A stretch of DNA of 64,000 bases from an uncultured Porphyromonadaceae bacterium (GTDB lineage: Bacteria > Bacteroidota > Bacteroidia > Bacteroidales > Muribaculaceae): positions 31,312 through 95,311 of the forward strand of contig CALDIF010000034.1 of NCBI GenBank assembly GCA_937901905.1, given 5' to 3'. Position numbers and translations under genes: made by a program. Positions 16,657 to 25,771 of this stretch are shown in pieces; positions within the stretch are counted from its first letter, which is position 1; each line of letters starts with the position of its first letter. Under the pieces are notes generated by a model. The model saw nothing but the letters and a program-made list of their open reading frames with translations, was not told the DNA's origin and ran no database searches.

Positions 16657-17919
16657 ATGCTATATCATTTGTTTCATTGGTTGGAGGGCTACGATGTGCC
16701 CGGAGCCCGATTGTTCGACTACCTCACGTTTCGCTCGGGTTTTGCGTTAGTTTTGTCGTTATTCATCAGCATTAACAGCGGTAAGCACATTATCGAGTGG
16801 TTAAAGCGCCGCAGCATGAGTGATACCGAGCGCTCCGATGCGATGGGTGGCAACGCGTCCAAGAGCGGAACACCCACGATGGGCGGTATCATTATCCTCA
16901 TCGCTATCCTCGTGCCGTGCCTGTTGTTGGGCAGGTTGGACAACGTGTACATGCTTTTGATGCTTATAACGACGGTGTGGTGCGGTTTACTGGGCTTCGC
17001 CGACGACTACGACAAGGTCTTCAATCACCACAAGGAGGGCATTAAGGGCAAGTACAAGATTATTGCACAAGTGGGACTCGGTATAATAGTGGCGATAACG
17101 ATGTATGTCAGTCCCGCCATAGTAATGCACGAGAACGTAAGTGTTGAGAATGCGCGTACACAGGAAACCGAGATTGTGCACAAGACAGAGGCTGTGAAAA
17201 TCCCGGCAAGTACCATTCCGTTTGTGAAAAATCACAATTTCAACTACAGTTATTTCTTCAAATGGGCGGGTGACCATGCCGACACTTGCGGTTGGTTTTT
17301 GTTTGCACTGGTTGCAATCTTTGTTGTTGCTGCGGTGAGTAACGGAGCAAACCTGATGGACGGCGTTGACGGTCAAGCGACCGGGGTGTGTGCAATCAAC
17401 ATGGTAGCGTTGGCTGTCATGTGCTACTTGAGCGGTAACGTGATATATTCCGGTTACTTGAACATCATGTATATTCCCAATAGTGGCGAGTTGGTCGTGT
17501 ATGCGGCTGCGTTTGTCGGAGCCACGGTGGGTTTCCTGTGGTATAATTTCCACCCTGCCGAGGTTTTTATGGGTGATACCGGCAGTTTGATGTTGGGTGG
17601 GGCAATAGCAGTGTTCTCGCTGCTGATACGCAAGGAATGGCTGTTACCCCTATTGTGTGGCTTGTTCCTTGTGTGGGCGTTGTCCGACATCTTGCAAGTG
17701 CAAGTGCGCAAGTGGCACATCTCAAACAAGATGAAAGATGTCCGCCTGTTGCGCATGGCTCCCCTGCATCATCATTTTGTCATGACAAGAAAACCCGACT
17801 GGGAATACTTGATTAAAAAACCGTTGAAACCTATTGCCGAGGAAAAATTCGTGATGCGCATTTTCTTGATCGCTATCATGTTGGCAGTGCTGACATTTGT
17901 TACGCTGAAGATCCGATAG
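16657..17919 (+). CDS. mraY: Phospho-N-acetylmuramoyl-pentapeptide transferase
   Basis: 420 residues, about 60 longer than the E. coli protein. MraY moves phospho-MurNAc-pentapeptide onto undecaprenyl phosphate at the inner face of the membrane, forming lipid I. Ten or so hydrophobic segments are visible. Catalytic motifs: GFADDYDK (D116, D117), LMDGVDG and the cytoplasmic HHHFVMTRKPDW near the C-terminus. The extra length is an insertion at about residues 147-210 (from ENVSVENARTQETE onward), as is usual in Bacteroidetes. A strong intrinsic terminator 36 bp downstream ends the murE-mraY unit. Confidence 0.97.
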   Translation: MLYHLFHWLEGYDVPGARLFDYLTFRSGFALVLSLFISINSGKHIIEWLKRRSMSDTERSDAMGGNASKSGTPTMGGIIILIAILVPCLLLGRLDNVYMLLMLITTVWCGLLGFADDYDKVFNHHKEGIKGKYKIIAQVGLGIIVAITMYVSPAIVMHENVSVENARTQETEIVHKTEAVKIPASTIPFVKNHNFNYSYFFKWAGDHADTCGWFLFALVAIFVVAAVSNGANLMDGVDGQATGVCAINMVALAVMCYLSGNVIYSGYLNIMYIPNSGELVVYAAAFVGATVGFLWYNFHPAEVFMGDTGSLMLGGAIAVFSLLIRKEWLLPLLCGLFLVWALSDILQVQVRKWHISNKMKDVRLLRMAPLHHHFVMTRKPDWEYLIKKPLKPIAEEKFVMRIFLIAIMLAVLTFVTLKIR

Positions 17920-17955
17920 GTTTACATACGTAAATATTTTATATTTTTAACACTT

Positions 17956-17997
17956 GGTGCAAACAGCCGATTTTTCGGCTGTTTGCACCTGTTTTCC
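17956..17997 (+). terminator. Intrinsic terminator after mraY
   Basis: GGTGCAAACAGCCGA (17956-17970) pairs with TCGGCTGTTTGCACC (17975-17989), a perfect 15-bp stem with a TTTT loop, followed by TGTTTTCC. This cuts the division/cell-wall cluster into two transcription units. Confidence 0.85.
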
Positions 17998-18028
17998 TCG
18001 CTGTGTTATCTCAAATGTAAATTTTTAA

Positions 18029-18061
18029 TTGTAAATAATTGTGTGAAATTTTGTATCTTTG
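18029..18061 (+). promoter_or_regulatory. Promoter for murD and the downstream division genes
   Basis: TTG at 18029-18031, a 22-bp spacer and TATCTTTG at 18054-18061 match the Bacteroidetes promoter. Transcription would start near 18068, about 46 bp before murD. It lies directly after the mraY terminator, so murD to ftsZ have their own supply of RNA polymerase. Confidence 0.75.
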
Positions 18062-18113
18062 AAAACTTTTATAAGTTTGTGAAAGTTGAATGTAAAAAAC
18101 ACAGAATTCCTAA

Positions 18114-19493
18114 ATGTCAAATACCAATAGACAACAAGGCTTCATCGTGGTGCTTGGTGGTGGCGAGAGTGGCGTGGGTGCTGCGATTTTGGCTCAAAAA
18201 CAGGGTTATGATGTGCTGTTGAGTGACAATGGCATTATTAGCGACAAGTATAGAACTGCTCTCGAGCAGCGCGGTGTGCCCTTCGAGCAGGGCGGTCACA
18301 GCGTGGAGAGGATACTCACGGCAACCGAAATAATCAAGAGCCCCGGTATCCCCTTGACGGCACCTCTCATTGTTGAGGCTATGCAACGCGGCATACCGGT
18401 GATTAGCGAGATTGAGTTTGCCGGACGCTATAGCCGAGGTAAAATGGTGTGCATCACCGGCAGCAACGGTAAAACAACGACGACCATGCTGACTCACCAC
18501 ATCTTGACCGATGCCGGCATGGATGCCGGGTTGGCGGGCAATGTGGGAAACAGCCTTGCCTTGCAAGTTGCCGACGGCGACCACGATGTGTACGTTGTGG
18601 AATTGAGCAGTTTCCAGTTGGATAATATGTACGACTTCAAGGCAGATGTTGCGATTTTGCTGAATATAACACCCGACCATCTTGACCGGTACGACCACAA
18701 CATCGATAACTATGCCGAGGCTAAAATGAGGGTGATGCGCAATCAATCCTCCTCCGACGCATTTATCTATTGGGCTGACGATCCGATGATTTTGCGTCAC
18801 CTTGAGGGCAAGCACCCGACAGGAACCGTTTATCGTTTCACCGATCGCGATGACCGCTCTTGCGCTGCACGCCTTGATCAAGACGACGTGATGCACATCA
18901 ATGCCGGTGGTCTCGAGTGGTCTATGCCGGCCGCCGAATTGGCTTTGCGTGGCAAGCACAACTTGTATAACTCGATGTCGGCAGCCATCGCGGCAACCCT
19001 CATGGGTGTTGAAGTACAACAGATCAAACATTCGTTGGGCACATTCCGCTCGGTCGAGCATCGCTTGGAACCGGTGAGAGAGTTGGACGGAGTGCAGTGG
19101 ATAAACGACAGCAAGGCAACCAATGTCAACAGCACGTTCTATGCACTCGGAAGCATGACCCGACCCACGGTATTGATCTTGGGTGGCAAGGATAAGGGTA
19201 ACGATTATAGCGAGATTGCCGACCTCGTGAAAGAAAAAGTTACTGCTATCGTGTGCCTCGGTGTGGATAACCGCAAGTTACATGCTTTTTTTGACGGAAT
19301 GGTGGCAACGGTGGTTGATGCCGATTCGATGTCGTGTGCCGTGAATTTATGTCACAGCCTTGCTCGTCCGGGTATGACCGTACTGCTCTCACCGTGTTGT
19401 GCCAGTTTCGACCTTTTCAAGTCCTACGAGGATAGAGGTCGGCAATTCAAAGAGTGTGTCAACGCCTTGAGGGGCAATAACGACAAGTTGTAA
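18114..19493 (+). CDS. murD: UDP-MurNAc-L-alanine:D-glutamate ligase
   Basis: 459 residues. It adds D-glutamate, the second stem-peptide residue, in the cytoplasm. The N-terminal Rossmann-like domain has VVLGGGESGVGAA; the central ATPase has CITGSNGKTTTTML and ELSSFQLD; the C-terminal domain has the ligand-binding INDSKATNVNST and LLSPCCASFDLFKSYEDRG, which is specific for MurD. The ftsW start lies 5 bp after its stop, so the two are probably co-translated. Confidence 0.97.
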   Translation: MSNTNRQQGFIVVLGGGESGVGAAILAQKQGYDVLLSDNGIISDKYRTALEQRGVPFEQGGHSVERILTATEIIKSPGIPLTAPLIVEAMQRGIPVISEIEFAGRYSRGKMVCITGSNGKTTTTMLTHHILTDAGMDAGLAGNVGNSLALQVADGDHDVYVVELSSFQLDNMYDFKADVAILLNITPDHLDRYDHNIDNYAEAKMRVMRNQSSSDAFIYWADDPMILRHLEGKHPTGTVYRFTDRDDRSCAARLDQDDVMHINAGGLEWSMPAAELALRGKHNLYNSMSAAIAATLMGVEVQQIKHSLGTFRSVEHRLEPVRELDGVQWINDSKATNVNSTFYALGSMTRPTVLILGGKDKGNDYSEIADLVKEKVTAIVCLGVDNRKLHAFFDGMVATVVDADSMSCAVNLCHSLARPGMTVLLSPCCASFDLFKSYEDRGRQFKECVNALRGNNDKL

Positions 19494-19498
19494 CGGTC

Positions 19499-20872
19499 AT
19501 GGCACAAGCAGAAGTCAATGAGAGCAGTCTCACGCGCAGTCAGCGTTGGGGTGACCCTTATATCTGGGGTATTTATCTCACTTTGATAGTTATCAGCATC
19601 ATCGAGTCGTACTCGGCGAGCAGTCGTGAGATTGCCGCTAACGGTATCTACATGCCGCTTATCAAGCAACTTGTTTTCCTGCTCGCGGGTGCCGGTTTGG
19701 TCTTTGTGGTGAGTCGTACCGACTATGACAAGCCCGTGTTTTTATATTCGATGATACCCGGGCTTGCCCTATTGACGATAGTGTCGTTGATTTGGGTGAT
19801 GTTCTTCGGCAGGGAAATTAACGGAGCACAACGAGCCATCTATATAGCGGGAATGTCGTTTATGCCGGCAGAACTCGCAAAGTTGTCCATTGTCACACTT
19901 CTTGCCTATATACTGTCGAAGAACCAAACCGGCGGTGGGGCGAGTAATCGTGGTGTCATGATGTCGGCGGTCGCTGTGGGCTTTTATGCCGCCTTACTCA
20001 TCAAGAACGGTTTTTCCAACACGGCTTTGCTGATGGGCATCAGCATCATCATGTTGCTCATTGGTGGAGTGGGTTTCAAGCGCATCTGCTACATTATGGT
20101 CGTGTATGCTCTCTTGGCAGGAGCGATAATGATAATCAAGCAGAATAATGACAGTAAGGAACGGGCATTAAAAGCCGAGCAAGAACAGGTGATGCGAGAC
20201 TTTGAAGGCAACCCCATTGTCTTGCCCCCCGATTTTGATTCGGTTGCTACCAAGGAGAAGAATGTGTCTAATTGGGGGCGTTTCGGCACTGTGGCAGCGC
20301 GTGTCGAGCGTTGGCTCAATAGCGAGGACTTGATCAAACAGTCAATCGGCAGCAAAAACCAACAAGAGATATTTTCACGCATGGCGATTGCTCATGGTGG
20401 CGTGACCGGTGTGGGACTCGGCAATTCGCGCGAGTGCAGTCGCTTGCCACTCGCCTTCAGCGACTATATCTATTCCATTATCATTGAGGAAACAGGTTTG
20501 TTGGGTGGTTGCTTCGTGTTGTTACTCTACTTGGGTTTGTTGGCTCGAGCCGGTATGATAGTGCGTCGTTCGAGACGCATCTTGCCGGCATTGTTGATAA
20601 TGGGTATGGCGGCACTGATAACATTGCAGGCACTGATACACATTGCCATCAACGTGGGTGTGTTTCCCGTGTCCGGTCAGCCGTTGCCACTCATTTCCAA
20701 AGGTGGCACGGCAACGCTGGTGATGAGCGTCGCTTTCGGCGTAATGCTAAGTGTGAGCCGTACCATTGCCAATTACTCGGTCACTTCGGGTAAGGTCGAA
20801 ACCAGTGCTCTCCCCGACGGACTTGATGCTGAGAACCCTTATCAGTTGTTGCCAAAGAATACTTGGAAATAA
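19499..20872 (+). CDS. ftsW: Division-specific peptidoglycan glycosyltransferase FtsW (SEDS family)
   Basis: 457 residues with about ten membrane segments. FtsW polymerises lipid II at the septum together with a class B penicillin-binding protein. Family motifs: NGAQRAIYI, SFMPAELAKLS and, near the C-terminus, GVFPVSGQPLPLISKGGTA. A large extracellular loop of about 85 residues (around 225-310) is charged and contains the conserved FSRMAIAHGGVTGVGLGNSRE. Its partner transpeptidase FtsI is not in this window. Confidence 0.95.
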   Translation: MAQAEVNESSLTRSQRWGDPYIWGIYLTLIVISIIESYSASSREIAANGIYMPLIKQLVFLLAGAGLVFVVSRTDYDKPVFLYSMIPGLALLTIVSLIWVMFFGREINGAQRAIYIAGMSFMPAELAKLSIVTLLAYILSKNQTGGGASNRGVMMSAVAVGFYAALLIKNGFSNTALLMGISIIMLLIGGVGFKRICYIMVVYALLAGAIMIIKQNNDSKERALKAEQEQVMRDFEGNPIVLPPDFDSVATKEKNVSNWGRFGTVAARVERWLNSEDLIKQSIGSKNQQEIFSRMAIAHGGVTGVGLGNSRECSRLPLAFSDYIYSIIIEETGLLGGCFVLLLYLGLLARAGMIVRRSRRILPALLIMGMAALITLQALIHIAINVGVFPVSGQPLPLISKGGTATLVMSVAFGVMLSVSRTIANYSVTSGKVETSALPDGLDAENPYQLLPKNTWK

Positions 20873-20910
20873 GGGGGCTGTTTGTTAACTCGTTAGCATG
20901 ACAACTGAAT

Positions 20911-22050
20911 ATGAAATATCTGATTAGCGGAGGCGGGACCGGAGGACACCTATTTCCCGCAATGGCTATTGCCGAGCAGTTGCGCCGTCGTGATCCCGAT
21001 GCCGACATCTTGTTTGTCGGTTCAAACGGCAAGATTGAGATGACCAAAGTGCCGGCTGCCGGTTATCGCATCGTGGGCTTGCCCATCGACCGCGGTTTCA
21101 GGCGTGGCGAAATCTTGTCTAACGTGGGGCTGTTGTGGAAAGTCCCGGTGAGCCTGTGGCAAGCGTGGCGTGCCGTTCGTGAGTTTTGCCCCGACATTGC
21201 CATTGGTGTAGGCGGATACGCAAGTCTTGCCGCATTGAAAGTGGCACAATGGATGGGCGTGCCCACGTTGTTGCAGGAGCAAAACTCTTTTGCCGGTGTC
21301 ACCAACAAGATGCTTGCCGGCAAGGCTCTCAAGGTGTGTGTCGCTTATGAGGGAATGGCACGCTTCTTCCCGAGTGACCGCATCGTACTTACCGGAAATC
21401 CCGTGAGGCAGACTTTACTCGAGTGCGATGCCACTCCCGATGAGGCTCGACGGCAACTGGGCCTGCAACCCGGGGTGCCCACAATACTCGTTGTGGGGGG
21501 CAGCCTGGGGGCTCGCACGGTGAATAATGCGATGATAAAAGGACTTGAATATCTTGCCGGCGAGAGCGATGTACAAGTGTTGTGGCAGACCGGTAAGAAG
21601 TATCTGCGCGATGAGGCTATTGCGGCGATGGAGCGGGTGAAGCCGGCAAATGTCGTGCGTGCCGACTTCATTGACCGCATGGATCTTGCCTATCGTGCAG
21701 CCAATGTGGTTGTGTCGCGTGCCGGTGCAAGTTCGATAAGCGAGTTGCAGTTATTGGGCAAGGCGGCAATTTTGGTTCCCGCCACATTTGTTGCCGAGGA
21801 TCACCAGCGACACAATGCAATGGCTCTTGTCAACAAGGATGCCGCAGTGTTTGTTCATGATGACGACAGCAAACACACCGGCGGCGAACCCACCGCGAGC
21901 GAGGTGTTGCCACATGAAATGGTCGCCCTCGTACACGACACCGAACGCGTGGCAACGTTAGAGCGTAACATTAGGGAAATGGCTTTGCCTGATGCCGCCG
22001 CCGTCATCGCCGATGAGATAGATCGATTGACACATTCTAACGGCAAGTGA
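20911..22050 (+). CDS. murG: UDP-GlcNAc:undecaprenyl-PP-MurNAc-pentapeptide GlcNAc transferase
   Basis: 379 residues. MurG makes lipid II from lipid I at the inner membrane face. The first glycine-rich loop SGGGTGGHLFPAMAIAEQL is at residues 6-24, a second GVGGYASL near 95, and the C-terminal UDP-GlcNAc site has VVGGSLGARTVN and SRAGASSISEL. The tail is about 15 residues longer than in E. coli, with a HDDDSKHTGGEPTASEV insertion. It sits in order between ftsW and murC. Confidence 0.97.
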   Translation: MKYLISGGGTGGHLFPAMAIAEQLRRRDPDADILFVGSNGKIEMTKVPAAGYRIVGLPIDRGFRRGEILSNVGLLWKVPVSLWQAWRAVREFCPDIAIGVGGYASLAALKVAQWMGVPTLLQEQNSFAGVTNKMLAGKALKVCVAYEGMARFFPSDRIVLTGNPVRQTLLECDATPDEARRQLGLQPGVPTILVVGGSLGARTVNNAMIKGLEYLAGESDVQVLWQTGKKYLRDEAIAAMERVKPANVVRADFIDRMDLAYRAANVVVSRAGASSISELQLLGKAAILVPATFVAEDHQRHNAMALVNKDAAVFVHDDDSKHTGGEPTASEVLPHEMVALVHDTERVATLERNIREMALPDAAAVIADEIDRLTHSNGK

Positions 22051-22104
22051 CACCTGTTTTCCCTAAAAAATCAGTACAACATCACTTTGAAATCAAGATA
22101 AGAC

Positions 22105-23487
22105 GTGAAAGATTTTAATTCAATATATTTTGTAGGAGCGGGCGGTATTGGCATGGCTGCCCTCGAACGCTATTTCTTGTCGTTCGGAAAACGCGTGGCA
22201 GGTTATGATCGCACCCCGAGCGAGTTGACTACGGCATTACAGAACGAGGGTGTTGACATCGTGTTTGACGAGGATCCGTCGTTGATACCCGAGTGGTGTC
22301 GTGATCCACAGTCGACGTTGGTGGTTTATACGCCTGCTGTGCCTGCCGAACATCGCGGATTGTGCTACTTTCGCGAAAATGGTTTCGAAGTGGTCAAGCG
22401 AGCCAAGGTGTTGGGTTTGATTACCGAGTGTTCGCGCGGATTGTGTTTTGCCGGAACTCACGGTAAAACGACCACAAGCAGCATGGCGGCGCACATTTTG
22501 CATAGCAGCGGCATCGGTTGTAATGCCTTCTTAGGCGGAGTGTTGCGTAATTACGGCACCAATTTTCTCTTGAGTGACAAGAGTGATTTGTCGGTTATCG
22601 AGGCCGATGAGTTTGACCGCTCGTTTCACCATTTGCGTCCCTATATCGCTGTTATTACCAGTACCGACCCCGATCATCTTGACATCTATGGGACAGCCGA
22701 GGCCTACCGCGAAAGTTTTGCACATTTCACGAGTTTGATACGTCCGGGTGGGGTGTTGATTATGCATGAGGGAATTGTGTTGGAACCTCGCTTGCAAGAA
22801 GGGGTGCGTCTGTTTACCTACGGTCGCGACCATGGTGATTTCCATGCTGCCAATATAGTCAAGGGTGACGGTACGATTAGTTTCGACTTTGTGTTTCCCG
22901 AGGGTGTTATTAAGGGTGTCGAACTCGGTGTGCCGGTAGATATAAATATCGAGAATGCAATAGCCTCAATGGCAGCGTGCTCGCTCGTCGGAGTCGATGG
23001 TACTGCCATGAGGACAGCGATGTCGACATTCCTCGGAGCAAAACGTCGTTTCGAATTTCATTTGAAACAGTCAGGACCTCACGGCAAGGTGGTTATTGAC
23101 GACTATGCTCATCACCCGCAGGAGATAGCCGCAAGTATACTTTCGGTGCGAGACCTGTATCCCGGGCGCAAGTTGAGTGTGATTTTCCAACCCCACCTGT
23201 TCACGAGGACACGTGACTTTGCCGACGACTTCGCTGCAGCGTTGTCGGCTGCCGACGAGTTGCTGTTATTACCCATTTATCCCGCTCGCGAACAACCCAT
23301 TGAGGGTGTCAGTAGCGAGATGTTGCTCGAACGCGCAACGTGCGAAAAAAAATCTATTTACAGTAAAGAAAATTTGATTAATTCAATACATTTGCTTAAT
23401 TTTGAAGTCCTTTTGACGCTCGGTGCGGGTGACGTGGTTGACCTGTTGCCTCAAATTTGCGCCGAAGTGTTGAAGCAAGAGTGCTAA
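22105..23487 (+). CDS. murC: UDP-N-acetylmuramate:L-alanine ligase
   Basis: 460 residues with a GTG start at 22105 giving VKDFNSIYFVGAGGIGMAALERYF, the expected N-terminus. MurC adds the first residue of the stem peptide. The ATP loop FAGTHGKTTTSSM is near residue 115, EADEFDRSF near 170, and the C-terminal domain has DDYAHHPQEI and FQPHLFTRTRDF. The rare start codon may keep expression lower than its neighbours. Confidence 0.96.
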   Translation: MKDFNSIYFVGAGGIGMAALERYFLSFGKRVAGYDRTPSELTTALQNEGVDIVFDEDPSLIPEWCRDPQSTLVVYTPAVPAEHRGLCYFRENGFEVVKRAKVLGLITECSRGLCFAGTHGKTTTSSMAAHILHSSGIGCNAFLGGVLRNYGTNFLLSDKSDLSVIEADEFDRSFHHLRPYIAVITSTDPDHLDIYGTAEAYRESFAHFTSLIRPGGVLIMHEGIVLEPRLQEGVRLFTYGRDHGDFHAANIVKGDGTISFDFVFPEGVIKGVELGVPVDINIENAIASMAACSLVGVDGTAMRTAMSTFLGAKRRFEFHLKQSGPHGKVVIDDYAHHPQEIAASILSVRDLYPGRKLSVIFQPHLFTRTRDFADDFAAALSAADELLLLPIYPAREQPIEGVSSEMLLERATCEKKSIYSKENLINSIHLLNFEVLLTLGAGDVVDLLPQICAEVLKQEC

Positions 23488-23520
23488 ACGGTGTATATCA
23501 GGTTGTTGTAGAGAGTTGAG

Positions 23521-24381
23521 ATGACAAGGATTGTACAAAAGGTGCTTGTGCTCGTGATGCTGTTTGCATTGGTGGGCATGATGATGTGGTCACGCAATAA
23601 ATCGCGTGGCGAACTTTGCACCGACCTTGTCGTTGAGATTGCCAACGCCGATAGCAGCGCGTTCGTTACATCGGCAGGCGTGAAGACCCAATTGGAAAAA
23701 TCGGGTATAAAGACAATCTCGCTTCCTATGGGAGAAATCAACACCGACAAGATAGAAACCGAGTTGGAACGAAGCGAATATCTTGAGCGCGCCGAGTGTA
23801 CAAAGTGCCCCGGTGGGGTGTTATTGGTGCGCGCCACACAGATTGTACCGGTATTACGCGTTTTTGACGGAGACCGTTCCTACTATATCAATCGAGCCGG
23901 TAAACAGATGGATGCGACTTCGGCTTATCATGTTGATGTGCCCGTTGTTGAGGGACATTTCACTCCTCGTTACCCGGCAACGCGCATCTTGCCCTTGGTG
24001 AATATCATCGCAGACGATGCCACGTTGAACGAGTTGGTGGCGATGTATGTCATGGTTGACAGCAACAACGTGTATATCGTGCCTCGCATCAACGGTCACA
24101 TTGTCAATGTGGGCAACATGGACAACCTCGCCGGCAAGATGGACAAGTTAAAGTTGTTCTATAGCGAGGTGTTGCCCAAAGTCGGCTGGGAGAAATACGA
24201 CACGATTTCTCTCAAGTGGGATTATCGCGTGGTGGCGACACGACGGGAGAAGACAAAGAAAATAGAACTCGACTACAATTCGATATACGACGAGCCTCCA
24301 GCCGACCTGCAGACGATGAGTATTGACATGCCGGCGGACACGACCAAGAAACCGACAACCGATAATCCAACAAACAATTAA
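23521..24381 (+). CDS. ftsQ: Cell division protein FtsQ/DivIB
   Basis: 286 residues. A short cytoplasmic start and one membrane segment (about 8-25, VLVLVMLFALVGMMMW) are followed by a periplasmic part with a POTRA-like region (SAFVTSAGVKTQLEKSG) and a beta domain. Bacteroidetes FtsQ diverges strongly in sequence; the call rests on topology, size and position between murC and ftsA. It recruits FtsB/FtsL-type proteins to the septum. Confidence 0.88.
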   Translation: MTRIVQKVLVLVMLFALVGMMMWSRNKSRGELCTDLVVEIANADSSAFVTSAGVKTQLEKSGIKTISLPMGEINTDKIETELERSEYLERAECTKCPGGVLLVRATQIVPVLRVFDGDRSYYINRAGKQMDATSAYHVDVPVVEGHFTPRYPATRILPLVNIIADDATLNELVAMYVMVDSNNVYIVPRINGHIVNVGNMDNLAGKMDKLKLFYSEVLPKVGWEKYDTISLKWDYRVVATRREKTKKIELDYNSIYDEPPADLQTMSIDMPADTTKKPTTDNPTNN

Positions 24382-24404
24382 CAGATAAAAAACCTGTTCC
24401 ACCA

Positions 24405-25715
24405 ATGAAACAAAACCAATACATAGTAACCCTCGAAGTCGGTAGCAGCAAGATAGTGGGCATGCTTGCCGAGAAGTTGCCGACGGGTCAGTCAACAATC
24501 ACTAACGTGTTTGTTGAACAAACGAGCAACTGTGTGCGATACGGCATTGTGCAGAACATCGAGAACCTGAAGAGCTGTATCAATCGCATTTTGAAGCAAA
24601 TCGAAAACGCTGTTGACGGCACCATACATCGCGTGTACGTCGGTTTGTCGGGGCGCTGGTTGCATAATCACAGCGTGGAAGTGACGCGCAGTTTGGACTC
24701 CAGTGTGCCTATCAGTCAAGAGGCTATAAACGGCATTTTGGCTGAGGCGCGTCGCATGACTATCAAGGGGTATGATGTGATAGATGCCGTGCCAAGCACC
24801 TTTGTGGTCGATGGTGCCGAGACGCGCACCCCGGTGGGGCAGGTCGGCAGTTTGATAAAAGCAAATATCAACTTGATAGTTGCCAAGCAGCGATTGAAGT
24901 TGAACATGGAACGCGCTTTGAGTTTCGGTTCCAACGAGAAGCAATACATCATCACTCCGATAGCAATGGGAGCACACCTGTTGAGCAAGGACGAGTTGGA
25001 ACTGGGTGGTCTGTTGCTCGACATCGGTGCCGAGACAACAACATTGGCATTCTACCGCAACAACACGTTGCAATTTTTGAACACCCTGCCCATGGGCGGT
25101 CGTAACTTGACGCGTGACATCGCTAACGGTATCGGTATCGTGGAGGATACAGCCGAGAGTATCAAGAAGAAATTGCCTAATGTATTCGAGGCTCAGCGCG
25201 CCGATGATGCCGCAATTGAGGGTGTCCGCACCAGCGAGGCAGCCAACTATGTGGCTTCGCGCATTGATGAAATTTTATTCAATGTCGACGAGTCGCTCAA
25301 TGCCGCCAATATCTCGACCGGAGTAATCAAGAATGTCGTGTTGGCGGGTGGGACTTCACTATTGACCGGTCTTGACACCAAGGTGGAACAGGTTCTCAAG
25401 GCGAAAGTGCGGTCGGCAACGATGCCGGTGGGCTTGACTGTACGCACCCACACATTCAATCAACTCGAATATGTCGAGTCGTTCGCGTTGGTGATGGAAG
25501 CGGCGCGCCTGTTAGGTGACAACACCTGTGTGGAGCGCAATGTATTTGAGGCTCCCGAGGTTATTCAGGAACCGGTTGATGAGCACCCCAAGGTCTCAGT
25601 TGAGGACACGGGCGACGACTTGCCCAAGAAGCCCAAGAAAAAGAGCCTTATTGATCGTCTCACCGAGACCTTTGGTCGCATCTTCACCGAGGACGACGAT
25701 GCCGAGTTGAAATAA
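24405..25715 (+). CDS. ftsA: Cell division protein FtsA
   Basis: 436 residues, actin-like. FtsA anchors FtsZ to the membrane. The phosphate-1 motif VTLEVGSSKIVGML is at the start, the FtsA-specific 1C domain follows (HRVYVGLSGR), and ATPase motifs LLLDIGAETTTLAFY and VVLAGGTSLLTGL lie in the C-terminal half. Near the end KKSLIDRLTETFGRIF is the amphipathic membrane-targeting helix, followed by an acidic tail EDDDAELK that extends past it, which is unusual compared with E. coli. Confidence 0.97.
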   Translation: MKQNQYIVTLEVGSSKIVGMLAEKLPTGQSTITNVFVEQTSNCVRYGIVQNIENLKSCINRILKQIENAVDGTIHRVYVGLSGRWLHNHSVEVTRSLDSSVPISQEAINGILAEARRMTIKGYDVIDAVPSTFVVDGAETRTPVGQVGSLIKANINLIVAKQRLKLNMERALSFGSNEKQYIITPIAMGAHLLSKDELELGGLLLDIGAETTTLAFYRNNTLQFLNTLPMGGRNLTRDIANGIGIVEDTAESIKKKLPNVFEAQRADDAAIEGVRTSEAANYVASRIDEILFNVDESLNAANISTGVIKNVVLAGGTSLLTGLDTKVEQVLKAKVRSATMPVGLTVRTHTFNQLEYVESFALVMEAARLLGDNTCVERNVFEAPEVIQEPVDEHPKVSVEDTGDDLPKKPKKKSLIDRLTETFGRIFTEDDDAELK

Positions 25716-25771
25716 ACCGGGATACTGAGAGACAGTGGCATGACAAGGATAACAAGAAAAACCAATTCGAT

